The notes under the pieces: generated by a model | What the model was told of the DNA's origin: nothing | What the model saw: only the letters and a program-made list of their open reading frames with translations | Databases searched by the model: none | Made by a program: the position numbers and the translations under genes | Origin: Aeromonas veronii | GTDB taxonomy: Bacteria > Pseudomonadota > Gammaproteobacteria > Enterobacterales > Aeromonadaceae | Length of the DNA stretch: 64,000 nucleotides | Direction of reading: 5' to 3' | NCBI GenBank assembly: GCA_041319085.1 | Contig: CP101033.1 | Span: 3,877,501-3,941,500, forward strand | In this document: piece after piece, positions 39,113 through 47,713 of the stretch | Layout: the number at the start of each line of letters is the position of its first letter | Position numbering within the stretch: the first letter of the stretch is position 1

Positions 39113-40609
39113 ATGAGTGACCTGACCCTGGCCCAGTGGCAACACAAGGCCGCCCACCTGACCCTGCCCTCGCAAGCCTTTATCAACGGTAGCTACCGGG
39201 ACGCCATCAACGGCGCTACCTTCGATTGCATCAACCCGGCCAACGGCAAACTCCTGGCCAAGGTGGCGGCCTGCGATGCCGCCGATGCCGAACTGGCGGT
39301 GCAGGCCGCGCGTGCCGCTTTCGAGGACAAACGCTGGTGCGGGCTGGCCCCGAAACAGCGCAAGCAGATCATGCAGCGTTTCGCCGAACTGATGCGCCTC
39401 AACAAGGTGGAGCTGGCACTGCTGGAGTCGCTCGACATGGGCAAACCCATCGGCGATGCCATGGGCTATGACGCCCCCGCTGCCGCCAACTGCATCGCCT
39501 GGAACGCCGAGGCCATCGACAAGATCTACGATCAGGTCGCCCCGGTGGAGGAGTCAGCGCTGGCGCTGGTGACCCGCGAAGCGCTCGGGGTAGTGGCCGC
39601 CATCGTGCCGTGGAACTTCCCGCTGGTGATGGCCTGCTGGAAGCTGGGCCCGGCGCTCGCCACCGGCAACTCGGTCATTCTCAAGCCTTCCGAGAAGTCC
39701 CCCCTGACCGCCCTGCGCATCGCGGGTCTGGCCAAGGAGGCGGGCATTCCGGACGGCGTATTCAACGTGCTGCCGGGCTTTGGCCATACCGTGGGCGAGG
39801 CGCTGGCCATGCACATGGATGTGGATTGCATCACCTTCACCGGCTCCACCAAAATCGGCAAGCATCTGGTGGAGTGCTCCGGCAAGTCCAACCTCAAGCG
39901 CGCCTTTATGGAGTGCGGCGGCAAGAGCCCCAACATCATACTGGCTGATGCGCCGGATCTGGACGCCGCGGCCAAGAGCGCCGCTGGCGCCATCTTCTAC
40001 AACCAGGGCGAGGTGTGCACCGCCGCCTCCCGGCTGCTGGTGCAAAACAGCATCAAGCCGCAGTTTATGGAGCGACTGCTGGCCCATGCCCGCGAGTGGA
40101 TCTCGGCCAACCCGCTCGATCCCGCTACCCGCATCGGCGCCATGGTGGATCACATCCAGATGGAGCAGGTGCTGCGCTATATCGAGATTGGCAAGCAGGA
40201 GGGGGCCAAACTGCTGCTGGGCGGCAACCGCACCAATATGGAGAGTGGCGGCTTCTATATCGAGCCCACCATCTTCGACGGCGTGACTCCGCAGATGCGC
40301 ATCTTCCGCGAGGAGATATTCGGCCCGGTGCTGGCTGTGACCGGCTTCGATACGCTGGAAGAGGCCATTGCGCTGGGCAACGACACCGACTACGGGCTGG
40401 CGGCGGCGATCTGGACAGCGGATCTCAACAAGGCGGTGAAGGGTTCCCGCGCCCTGCGCGCCGGCACCGTGTTCGTCAACAACTGGGACGGTGGCGACAT
40501 GACCATGCCATTTGGCGGCTTCAAGCAGTCCGGCAACGGCCGCGACAAGTCGCTTCACGCACTGGAGAAGTACACCGAGCTGAAAAGCACCTGGATTCAG
40601 CTGGAATAA
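39113..40609 (+). CDS. puuC: gamma-glutamyl-gamma-aminobutyraldehyde dehydrogenase
   Basis: 498 residues, NAD(P)-dependent aldehyde dehydrogenase of the PuuC/KauB group. Motifs: PWNFPLVMACWKLGPALATGN, KPSEKSPLTAL, FTGSTKIGK, the Glu in MECGGKSPNI, and the nucleophile Cys in NQGEVCTAASR. It oxidises gamma-glutamyl-aminobutyraldehyde, and possibly 3-aminopropanal, from polyamines. AAGGAG lies 6 bases before the ATG at 39113. Its terminator hairpin is split by Tn5-like IS copy 2. No puuA (glutamate-putrescine ligase) lies nearby. Confidence 0.92.
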   Translation: MSDLTLAQWQHKAAHLTLPSQAFINGSYRDAINGATFDCINPANGKLLAKVAACDAADAELAVQAARAAFEDKRWCGLAPKQRKQIMQRFAELMRLNKVELALLESLDMGKPIGDAMGYDAPAAANCIAWNAEAIDKIYDQVAPVEESALALVTREALGVVAAIVPWNFPLVMACWKLGPALATGNSVILKPSEKSPLTALRIAGLAKEAGIPDGVFNVLPGFGHTVGEALAMHMDVDCITFTGSTKIGKHLVECSGKSNLKRAFMECGGKSPNIILADAPDLDAAAKSAAGAIFYNQGEVCTAASRLLVQNSIKPQFMERLLAHAREWISANPLDPATRIGAMVDHIQMEQVLRYIEIGKQEGAKLLLGGNRTNMESGGFYIEPTIFDGVTPQMRIFREEIFGPVLAVTGFDTLEEAIALGNDTDYGLAAAIWTADLNKAVKGSRALRAGTVFVNNWDGGDMTMPFGGFKQSGNGRDKSLHALEKYTELKSTWIQLE

Positions 40610-40666
40610 CACGACAAAGCAGCACTATCGGATCCAAAAGGGGGAGAAATCCTGTCTCTTATACAC

Positions 40667-40698
40667 AAATCCCCAAGCATCGCTTGGGGATTTTTTTG
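40667..40698 (+). terminator. terminator carried at the outside end of the Tn5-like IS, copy 2
   Basis: ATCCCCAAGC, loop ATC, GCTTGGGGAT then seven T in total. It lies ~16 bp inside the element, in the direction of puuC transcription, and so replaces the split puuC terminator. Confidence 0.9.
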
Positions 40699-40755
40699 AA
40701 CCTTTTCCCTTCTCCGTGATCTGACTCTTTTGCCATCCCTTATCACGGCTCTAAT

Positions 40756-42134
40756 ATGCATCTCACCCAACTCGAACAATGGGCATTCGACCAGTTTGGC
40801 CATGCCAATCTCAAGGACCCCAGACGCACTGAACGTCTCGTCAAACTCGCCACCGCCCTTGCTCAACAACCCGGAGATTGCGTGTCACAACTTCCCCTCT
40901 CACCCGCCGACATGGAAGGCTCATATCGCTTTATTCGCAACCACCATGTCAATGCCGATGCCATTGCTGATGCAGGCTTTGCCACCACCGCAGCCCTAGC
41001 CAGGGACTACGACCTGTTGCTGGCACTAGAAGATACCACGGCCCTGACCTTCAACCATGCCAGCGTCCATGATGAGCTGGGGCACACCAATCAAGGCAGT
41101 AGTCGCGCTCTGCTGGCTCACTCCGTCTTGTTGTTTGCTCCGCATAAATCGCAGGTGGTCGGCATGATTGCACAGCGTATCTGGACCCGTGATGTCAGCA
41201 AGCGGGGAGAGAGCCACCGGCATGCCACCCGGCCTTACAAGGAGAAAGAGAGTCGCAAGTGGGAGGAGGCATCCGTGGCCTTTGCCGCCCGTCTCGGCAC
41301 TCAGATGGCCAACGTTATCTCGGTCTGTGACCGGGAAGCGGATATCTACGAATATCTGCATTACAAGCAGAGCAACCAACAACGCTTTGTGGTGCGCTCG
41401 ATGCAAAGTCGCTGTATCGAAGAGCATGACCACAAGCTCTACGACTATGCCCGGCAGTGCCACTCTGCCGGCACCAAGGTCGTCAAAATACCGCAGCGGG
41501 GCGGCAGAAAAGCCAGAGAGGCCGTGCTCGACATCAAGTTTACCAAAGTCACCCTAAAGGCTCCGGCCAACAAGCGTAACGAGCCGGATATCCCGCTCTA
41601 CTACGTGGGATGCATTGAGCAGGGCGATGCCTCTGACCGGCTGGAGTGGCACCTGCTGACTAGTGAAGCCGTGACCGACGATGCACAGGCCCGCAAGGTT
41701 ATCGGCTATTACGAGCGGCGCTGGCTTATCGAGGATTATCACAAGGTCTGGAAGAGTGCCGGCACTCGGGTAGAAACCTTAAGGATGCAGAGCATGGATA
41801 ACCTGAAGCGGATGTGCGTCATCTTGTCGTTTATCGCGGTGCGTCTGTTGCAATTGAGGTTTATCAACGAGGAGTCATCGGCACAGAATCAAAGCTGCGA
41901 AACGGTGATAGGCCCGACGGGGTGGAAGCTGCTTTGGCGAAAGGTAGAGAAAACGCCGTTGCCAACCAAGGTGCCGGATATGAGATGGGCGTACCGGAGC
42001 CTGGCCAAGCTGGGGGCTGGAAGGACACTAAACGAACGGGGCGGGCTTCAATAGCGGCATTATGGGAGGGCTGGTTTCGACTCCAGACCCTCCTGGAAGG
42101 CTACGAACTGGCGCAGTCTCTTGAGCACCAATAG
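40756..42134 (+). pseudogene. IS50-group transposase, frameshifted near its C-terminus
   Basis: Same protein as the copy at 30114-31493 up to LAKLG. A run of five G here (six in copy 1, near 42012-42016) then shifts the frame, ending the product at 42054 after GAGRTLNERGGLQ (432 residues) in place of the final ~40 residues. The DDE triad is intact, but the lost C-terminus is the dimerisation region of Tn5 transposase. An analogous truncated product could interfere with the active one; that is inference. Confidence 0.9.
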
Positions 42135-42222
42135 TTGTGATCAAGAGACAGGAGAAATCCCCCTTTTGGATTTTTGGCCTTCCATCAACGATCTCAATCC
42201 TTATAATGATAAAAAAGCCAAC

Positions 42223-42414
42223 ATGTTAAATATAAAGATAAAAATGCTATTTTTTCTGGGAAGCGTACTTTTTCTGGTGATCGGGTTGCCCCTGCTGTTC
42301 TTCGTGCTGGGGCACGGCGAGGCCTACGTGACCTGGGGTCCCTGGATCTCCGCTATCGCCCTGATGCTGTGGCTGTTGATGGACGTCGACAAGATCCGCC
42401 GCGGTAAAGGCTGA
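42223..42414 (+). CDS. small two-segment membrane protein
   Basis: 63 residues from the ATG at 42223; 56 from the ATG at 42244. Two hydrophobic segments (LFFLGSVLFLVIGLPLLFFVL and WISAIALMLWLLM) and a basic C-terminus (DKIRRGKG). A consensus TATAAT lies at 42202-42207, just upstream. The gene is squeezed between the two insertion elements. Its TGA stop falls inside the 8-bp target duplication of IS66 copy 2, so the coding sequence is complete but its 3' untranslated region is displaced. Family not recognised. Confidence 0.6.
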   Translation: MLNIKIKMLFFLGSVLFLVIGLPLLFFVLGHGEAYVTWGPWISAIALMLWLLMDVDKIRRGKG

Positions 42415-42419
42415 CCGGC

Positions 42420-43953
42420 GTAACTGTTCACCCGCAGGGTATTGACAGGCAAATAATGATACGATCGTCTCTTGATCCACATTTGCTTCTTGTTTGATCC
42501 TGCCCATCAGGCAACCTTGTCTTCATGAACAGGAACAACACGCCTCCACCAGGATTGCCGCTCACGCTGGAGCAGGCCAATGAGCTGATTTACAAGCTAC
42601 TCGACCGTATTGCCGAGCTGGAGGATCGCCTTAATCAACACAGCGGCAATTCATCCAAGCCGCCATCCAGCGATGGCGCAGCGGCCCCACGCTCTGAGCG
42701 CAAACGGCCTGCTTCTGGCAAGAAGCGGGGGCACAGCCCGGCCACAAGGGGAGCCGGCGCGAACTGCATCCCCATGATGCCCGGCTGACGACAACGGCTC
42801 ACTATCCGGCGTCGGAGTGCCTCTGTTGCGGTGGCAACGTCTTGCCTCATGCCAAACCCTACCGCGTGCATCAGGTGTTTGAACTGCCCGAGGTAAGCTA
42901 CTTCGTCACTGAGCATCGGCTGTTTCGGGGCACCTGCACTCACTGCGTGACCAGTGCCCAGGCTGAGCTGCCCGAGACGATCAGCAGCTGCCAGATGGGC
43001 ACCCATTTACTCAGTTACATTGCCCTGCAAAGTGGCCAGTTCCATCAGAGCATCAGCCAGATACAGCAGCAGCTTAAACAGCACTTCGGCCTGACCTTCA
43101 GTCGCGGTGCCATCAGCGAGGCGCAGGGCCGGGTGAGCGCCATGCTCACCCCCACGCACCAGGCCATCAAGCGGCAGGTGCAGTCGGCAAGCCATATCCA
43201 TGCCGATGAGACCCGGCACCAGCGCGGTGGCGAGCGGCGCTGGATGTGGTTGGCGCTGAGCAAGATTGCGGTCTGCTTCATGACCGCCTACGGGCGTGGT
43301 CAGGATGCCGCCAAGCGGTTGCTGGGTTCTGAACTCGATGGCGTGTTGGTGACAGATCAGTACGCCGGTTACCGCTTCATCGATGCCAGTCAGCGTCAGC
43401 TGTGCTGGGCCCATGTGGCGCGCAATGTGGCCGCAATAGCCGATAGCAGTGATGACGTTAATCAGCTAATCGGAGCCCGCCTGGTCCTGCTGGCAGACAG
43501 CGTGTTCAGGGCCAGGCACCGATGGGAAAACGGTCTGCTGAGCAAAGAGCGTTATCTGCGAAGGCTCAGGCGATACAGGCAAAACTGGCGCAAGCGGTTG
43601 GAATTGGGAGCGTTATGGTGCACCAAGCGTTACCGTGGGCGCTGTGAACTCTTGCTCCGGGATGACGAGATGCTGTGGCGGTTCATGAACGATGATGAGC
43701 TCGCCTTGACTAACAACGAGGCGGAGCGAGCCCTGCGCGGTTATGTGCTGTGGCGTAAGGGAAGCTTTGGCGTTTGGTCTCATCGAGGGGAACAATTTCG
43801 CCAGCGCATCCTGTCATTGGTGGAGACCGCCAAAAAACTGGGTCGTTGTCCTCAGGAGTGGTTGCGAGCAGTTGTTCGTGCTTGCATCGAGAAAACAGAT
43901 TACCCCATTCCTGTCGAATTGTGTGTGTCAAGCCCCTGTCGGTGAACGCTTAC
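42420..43953 (+). mobile_element. IS66-family insertion sequence, copy 2
   Basis: 1534 bp, the same length as copy 1 and the same sequence wherever I compared them. Ends GTAACTGTTCACC and (inverted) GTAAGCGTTCACC. Perfect 8-bp duplication TGACCGGC (42412-42419 and 43954-43961). The left duplicate contains the stop codon of the preceding small membrane gene. Confidence 0.96.
42525..43945 (+). pseudogene. tnpC: IS66-family transposase TnpC with a frameshift, copy 2
   Basis: Identical in layout to the copy at 17148-18568: an N-terminal segment 42525-42788, then the DDE-bearing remainder in another frame (long open part 42842-43945). The five-G run at 42727-42731 is the only break. That two separately inserted copies share it means the parent element already had it when at least one copy moved. 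Either transposase is made by frameshifting or it was supplied in trans. Confidence 0.85.
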
Positions 43954-44077
43954 TGACCGGCCAACCGCTTCCTTCCCCTTAAACTTCGTTTATTCGCTTC
44001 TGTCCCCGCAAAAGGATCGCTACACTGATTTTTTGCGATGTTTTCCCGCATCCAACGCTTCAGTAAAGGTCATCCGC

Positions 44078-45001
44078 ATGCAGCAACAGATCCAGCGTCA
44101 GGGCGTCATCTACGCCCTGTGCGCCTATACCCTTTGGGGCATAGCCCCCATCTATTTCAAGACCATCTCTGCCGTTCCGGCCGCCGAGATCCTGACCCAC
44201 CGGATGATCTGGTCCTGCGTGCTGTTGATGGTGCTCACCCTGGCAGGCCGTCAGTGGCACAAGGTGCAGGCGGTGTTGCGTCAGCCAAAAGTGTTGCTCA
44301 CCTTGGCGTTTACCTCGGTCACCGTCGGCGGCAACTGGCTGCTGTTCATCTGGGCCATCAACAACGGTCACATGCTGGATGCCAGCCTCGGCTACTACAT
44401 CAATCCGCTGTTCAACGTACTGCTGGGGATGGTGTTTTTGAGCGAGAAGCTGCGCCGCCTGCAGTGGTGGGCGGTCGCGCTGGCCTTTGCCGGGGTGGCG
44501 ATCCAGCTCATCGCCTTTGGCTCTTTGCCCTGGATTGCGCTGGTGCTGGCGTCGAGCTTCGCCATCTATGGGCTGGTGCGCAAAAAACTGGCCCTCGATG
44601 CCCTCACCGGTCTGCTGATCGAAACCATGATCATGCTGCCACCGGCCGCCATCTATCTGTGGGGCTTTGCCGACAGCCCCACCAGCCATCTCACCCAGAA
44701 CGACTGGCATCTCAACCTGCTGCTGATCGCCGCAGGCGCCGTCACCACGGCCCCTCTGCTCTGCTTCACTGCTGCCGCGACCCGGCTCAAACTCTCCACC
44801 CTGGGCTTCTTCCAGTACATTGGCCCCAGCATGATGTTCATCCTTGCGGTCACCCTCTATGGCGAGGTGCTGGCGATGGACAAACTGCTCACCTTCGCCT
44901 GCATCTGGAGCGCGCTGGTGCTGTTCAGTCTGGATGGTCTGCGCAATGGCAAGAGCTCCGCTGCGACGCGCAATATAAAGCATTCAGAATCAAGTCAGTA
45001 G
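44078..45001 (+). CDS. rarD: EamA-family transporter RarD
   Basis: 307 residues with about ten hydrophobic segments. It starts MQQQIQRQGVIYALCAYTLWGIAPIYFK, the RarD-specific opening of the drug/metabolite transporter superfamily; RarD is linked to chloramphenicol sensitivity in other species, but its substrate is unknown to me. The ATG at 44078 has AAAGGT upstream; the longer reading is not conserved. IS66 copy 2 now ends 124 bp upstream of the ATG, so the promoter region has been shortened or replaced. Confidence 0.88.
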   Translation: MQQQIQRQGVIYALCAYTLWGIAPIYFKTISAVPAAEILTHRMIWSCVLLMVLTLAGRQWHKVQAVLRQPKVLLTLAFTSVTVGGNWLLFIWAINNGHMLDASLGYYINPLFNVLLGMVFLSEKLRRLQWWAVALAFAGVAIQLIAFGSLPWIALVLASSFAIYGLVRKKLALDALTGLLIETMIMLPPAAIYLWGFADSPTSHLTQNDWHLNLLLIAAGAVTTAPLLCFTAAATRLKLSTLGFFQYIGPSMMFILAVTLYGEVLAMDKLLTFACIWSALVLFSLDGLRNGKSSAATRNIKHSESSQ

Positions 45002-45130
45002 ATAACAAAATCGTCAGAAGCGATATGCCGTTTTCTCGCCTCCTGACCTGTTAAACCGGTAGTCTTGGACTCAATGTGGGAATAGGATCCGCACTCCCTA
45101 TTTTTCATCCAGCTATAAGGATTAACGGTT

Positions 45131-46240
45131 ATGAATCGAAAATGGTCGCTCCCCATCGTGGCACTCGCGGGGGGAGCGTTACTCTGGCTAGGCAACACCT
45201 TTGGTATGAAATGGGCTCTGATGGCCCTGATCGGATTCGGCTTCGGCTTCACCCTCTCCTTCAGCCGCTTCGGCATCGTATTCGGTTGGCGCGAAATGCT
45301 GACCAAGCGCAACAGCTACTATGTGCGGGTTCACCTGCTCACCATCGCCATCGAAATTCTGCTGTTCACCTGCTTCCTCTCCTTTAGCCACGCCCTGTTT
45401 GGCGGAGCCATGGTGGGCAACGTGATGGCTATCGGCATTCCTTTCATCGTCGGTGCCTTCCTGTTCGGCATCGGCATGCAGCTGGCGGGCGTCTGCGCCA
45501 CCGGCACGCTCTATTGCTGCGGCGAGGGACAACCCCGCTTCTGGCTGGTGCTGATCTGCTACGGCATCGGCACCCTCATCAGCAACCAGTTCCGCCCCGA
45601 ACTGGAGGCCACCTTCTCCAGCCATGTGGTATTGGCCCGGGATCTGACCGGTAATATCTGGAGCGGCATGCTGCTCAATCTGGCGCTGGTCGCCGTGCTG
45701 TTCATGCTGTTTCGCAACAGCGAACTCAAGCGCACCGGCGAGCTCAAGCCCCTCTTCAGCGGCGGCAACCTGTTCTGGCGCGATGGCCGCTTCACCGTGC
45801 TGACCGGCGGCATCATCATCGCCCTGCTCAACTCGTCCGTGGTCGCCCTGCACGGCTCGGCCTGGACCATCACCGGCGCCGTCTATGACATGGCGCTGCG
45901 CGGTGCCTCCCTGTTCGGCCTGTTCGAGGGCAACCCGAAACTGGCCCAGCCGCTCTTTATCAACCCCATGGTCGGCATGTTCTGGCTCGGCATTCTGGGG
46001 GCCATGCTGGCGCGCTGCCTGAGCGGTGGCGGCAACTTCGCCCCGATGCGACTCGGCAACAGTCTGGCATCCATCATTGGCGGCCTGTTGATGGGGATGG
46101 GGGCCATGTACGCCGCCTGCAACCTCGGCGGTTTCTTTGATGGCACCGCCTCCGGCAGCCTGCACGGCTGGGTCTGGATGTTGATGGCCCTCGCAGGTAG
46201 CCTGATCGGCATTCGCCTGCGCCCGCTGTTCGGGCTCTGA
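45131..46240 (+). CDS. YeeE/YedE family sulphur-compound transporter
   Basis: 369-residue inner-membrane protein with many hydrophobic segments. It has the YeeE/YedE hallmark GMQLAGVCATGTLYCCGEG with its conserved Cys, plus a second related repeat near the C-terminus (LLMGMGAMYAACNLGGFFDG). Characterised members import thiosulphate or related sulphur species. A terminator follows 28 bp downstream. No sulphur-transfer partner (TusA-like) is adjacent. Confidence 0.87.
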   Translation: MNRKWSLPIVALAGGALLWLGNTFGMKWALMALIGFGFGFTLSFSRFGIVFGWREMLTKRNSYYVRVHLLTIAIEILLFTCFLSFSHALFGGAMVGNVMAIGIPFIVGAFLFGIGMQLAGVCATGTLYCCGEGQPRFWLVLICYGIGTLISNQFRPELEATFSSHVVLARDLTGNIWSGMLLNLALVAVLFMLFRNSELKRTGELKPLFSGGNLFWRDGRFTVLTGGIIIALLNSSVVALHGSAWTITGAVYDMALRGASLFGLFEGNPKLAQPLFINPMVGMFWLGILGAMLARCLSGGGNFAPMRLGNSLASIIGGLLMGMGAMYAACNLGGFFDGTASGSLHGWVWMLMALAGSLIGIRLRPLFGL

Positions 46241-46267
46241 GGCACGACATCATAAACACCCCACAAG

Positions 46268-46294
46268 AAACGGGAGGCCAAGCCTCCCGTTTTT
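46268..46294. terminator. shared terminator of the YeeE and OmpA-family genes
   Basis: ACGGGAGGC, CAA, GCCTCCCGT with A-run before and T-run after, between two convergent genes; it can serve both strands. Confidence 0.9.
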
Positions 46295-46319
46295 GCATTT
46301 ATCGATCCCGTCGCTCGGC

Positions 46320-47414
46320 TTATTGGGCGGGTTGGGAGACCCCTTCCAGATGGATTTCCACCCGGCGATCCGGTGCCAGACAGGCGATCAGCTCCTGCTT
46401 GGAGCGGCTGGCGCAGCGGTTGCCTGTGACCGGATTGGCCTTGCCACGCCCCTCGACCCGCACCTTGTCGGCATACAAGCCTTTGGATACCAGATAGCTG
46501 GCCACACTCTGGGCCCGTTTCTCGGATAGCGCCAGGTTGTAGTTGTCGGAACCGATGCGGTCGGTATAACCGACCACGGTCGCGACGCCATCTTTCGGAT
46601 TGGCCGCCACAATCTGGCTGAACAGGGCATCGAGCGCCTGATTGGCAGCCGGTTTCAGGGTCGCCTTGTTGAACTCGAACAGCACATCGGAACTCAGACT
46701 GAAGGTCTTGGGCTCAACCACGGCTACAGGTGCCGGTTCGGCGGCCGGAGCGGGCGCCGGTGCAACGACCTCGCCACCCTGCTGACCGAAGCGATAGAGC
46801 ATGCCGAACGAAATCAGACCGTTATCCAGCTCGATGCCGGAGCGATCGAGCGAGGCATCTCCCAGCGGCGTGGTGTACTGGTACTCCAGACGGGCAGCCC
46901 AGTCACGATCGATGGCATATTCGGCACCCAGCGCCCCAACGAAGGCGGCGCCATGCTTCTTGCCGGTCTCGCTGGTATTGGCGAAGCTGATCTCGCTATC
47001 CGTCCAGGCATAGGCGCCGCCCAGTCGGCCATAAAGATCGAGCACATTCGTTGCCGGGAAGCTGATCTTCATGGTGGCCTGAATCATCTGGCTCTTGGCT
47101 TCGGTATTGAGGGCCTTGGTGCCTGTGCCCGAAGTGGTGTCGTATTTGCCAAGCCAGTCATAACCCAGCTCGAAGCCCAGATTGGGGTTGAGCTGATAAC
47201 CGGCGAACAGGCCCAGCCCCAGATCATCCGTGTTCTCGCTGGTATTGCCCAGAGATTGGGCAATCGACTCGGCATACTGGTTGTGATCAACGCCGTAATA
47301 GTTCGACCAACCGGCCTTGCCACCGACATACCAGGTATTGTCCTGAGCGGCGGCCTGCACGGCCCCGGCCGCCAGCAAACCACTGACCAATACCGCAAGC
47401 ATGGATTTATTCAT
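46320..47414 (-). CDS. ompA: OmpA-family outer membrane protein
   Basis: 364 residues. Signal peptide (MNKSMLAVLVSGLLAAGAVQAAA), an N-terminal eight-strand beta-barrel (~24-215, DNTWYVGGKAGWSNY... GLISFGMLYRFG), an Ala/Pro hinge (VVAPAPAPAAEPAPVAVVEP) and the OmpA C-terminal peptidoglycan-binding domain (SDVLFEFNKATLKPAANQALD, VVGYTDRIGSDNYNLALSEKRAQSVASYL, GRGKANPVTGN). The ATG at 47412-47414 has AGAGGCG upstream. Its ~300-bp upstream region fits a long stable leader, as in other ompA genes. Confidence 0.92.
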   Translation of the reverse strand: MNKSMLAVLVSGLLAAGAVQAAAQDNTWYVGGKAGWSNYYGVDHNQYAESIAQSLGNTSENTDDLGLGLFAGYQLNPNLGFELGYDWLGKYDTTSGTGTKALNTEAKSQMIQATMKISFPATNVLDLYGRLGGAYAWTDSEISFANTSETGKKHGAAFVGALGAEYAIDRDWAARLEYQYTTPLGDASLDRSGIELDNGLISFGMLYRFGQQGGEVVAPAPAPAAEPAPVAVVEPKTFSLSSDVLFEFNKATLKPAANQALDALFSQIVAANPKDGVATVVGYTDRIGSDNYNLALSEKRAQSVASYLVSKGLYADKVRVEGRGKANPVTGNRCASRSKQELIACLAPDRRVEIHLEGVSQPAQ

Positions 47415-47564
47415 ATGTTCGCCTCTGCAATAAGTCGTTAGGGCGCCTGAGTGCGCACTCTCCCTGTGTGAAGCCGTCAGGCAGCTTCCCGCATTCCAGA
47501 GTACCCCATCCGCAGGCAGCCTCAAATGACCAGCAGGTCAGGAGTGTGAGCTTGCCAGCAATAT

Positions 47565-47583
47565 CCGGTGTAAAAATCACCGG
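47565..47583. promoter_or_regulatory. palindrome between ompA and ilvA
   Basis: CCGGTG, spacer TAAAAAT, CACCGG: a perfect 6-bp-arm palindrome ~150 bp upstream of the ompA start and beyond the ilvA terminator. It could be a repressor operator or mRNA leader hairpin of ompA. Confidence 0.35.
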
Positions 47584-47660
47584 TGTACCTACTCATACCG
47601 TTTTGCCAGTTAAACCATGACCTTGCGTCGTACGGAGTGGACCTATCCACACGCAGCAAT

Positions 47661-47686
47661 AGAAAAGGGAGGCATAACGCCTCCCT
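47661..47686 (-). terminator. ilvGMEDA operon terminator
   Basis: Minus strand GGGAGGC, loop GTTAT, GCCTCCC then TTTTC, ~28 bp after the ilvA stop. Confidence 0.85.
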
Positions 47687-47713
47687 CCTGATGAGTTGTT
47701 GAAGCCCCCTTGC

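Larger units (their letters stand above)
40652..42151 (+). mobile_element. Tn5/IS50-like insertion sequence, copy 2
   Basis: 1500 bp, near-identical to copy 1 but with one G missing. Outside end CTGTCTCTTATACACAAAT at 40652; inside end at 42133-42151 (complement of CTGTCTCTTGATCACAACT). Flanking direct repeats GAGAAATC at 40644-40651 and 42152-42159, extendable to 9-10 bp. Before insertion the site was the puuC terminator: AAAAGGGGG, loop AGAAAT, CCCCCTTTT. The element sits at its centre with the outside end toward puuC. Confidence 0.95.
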
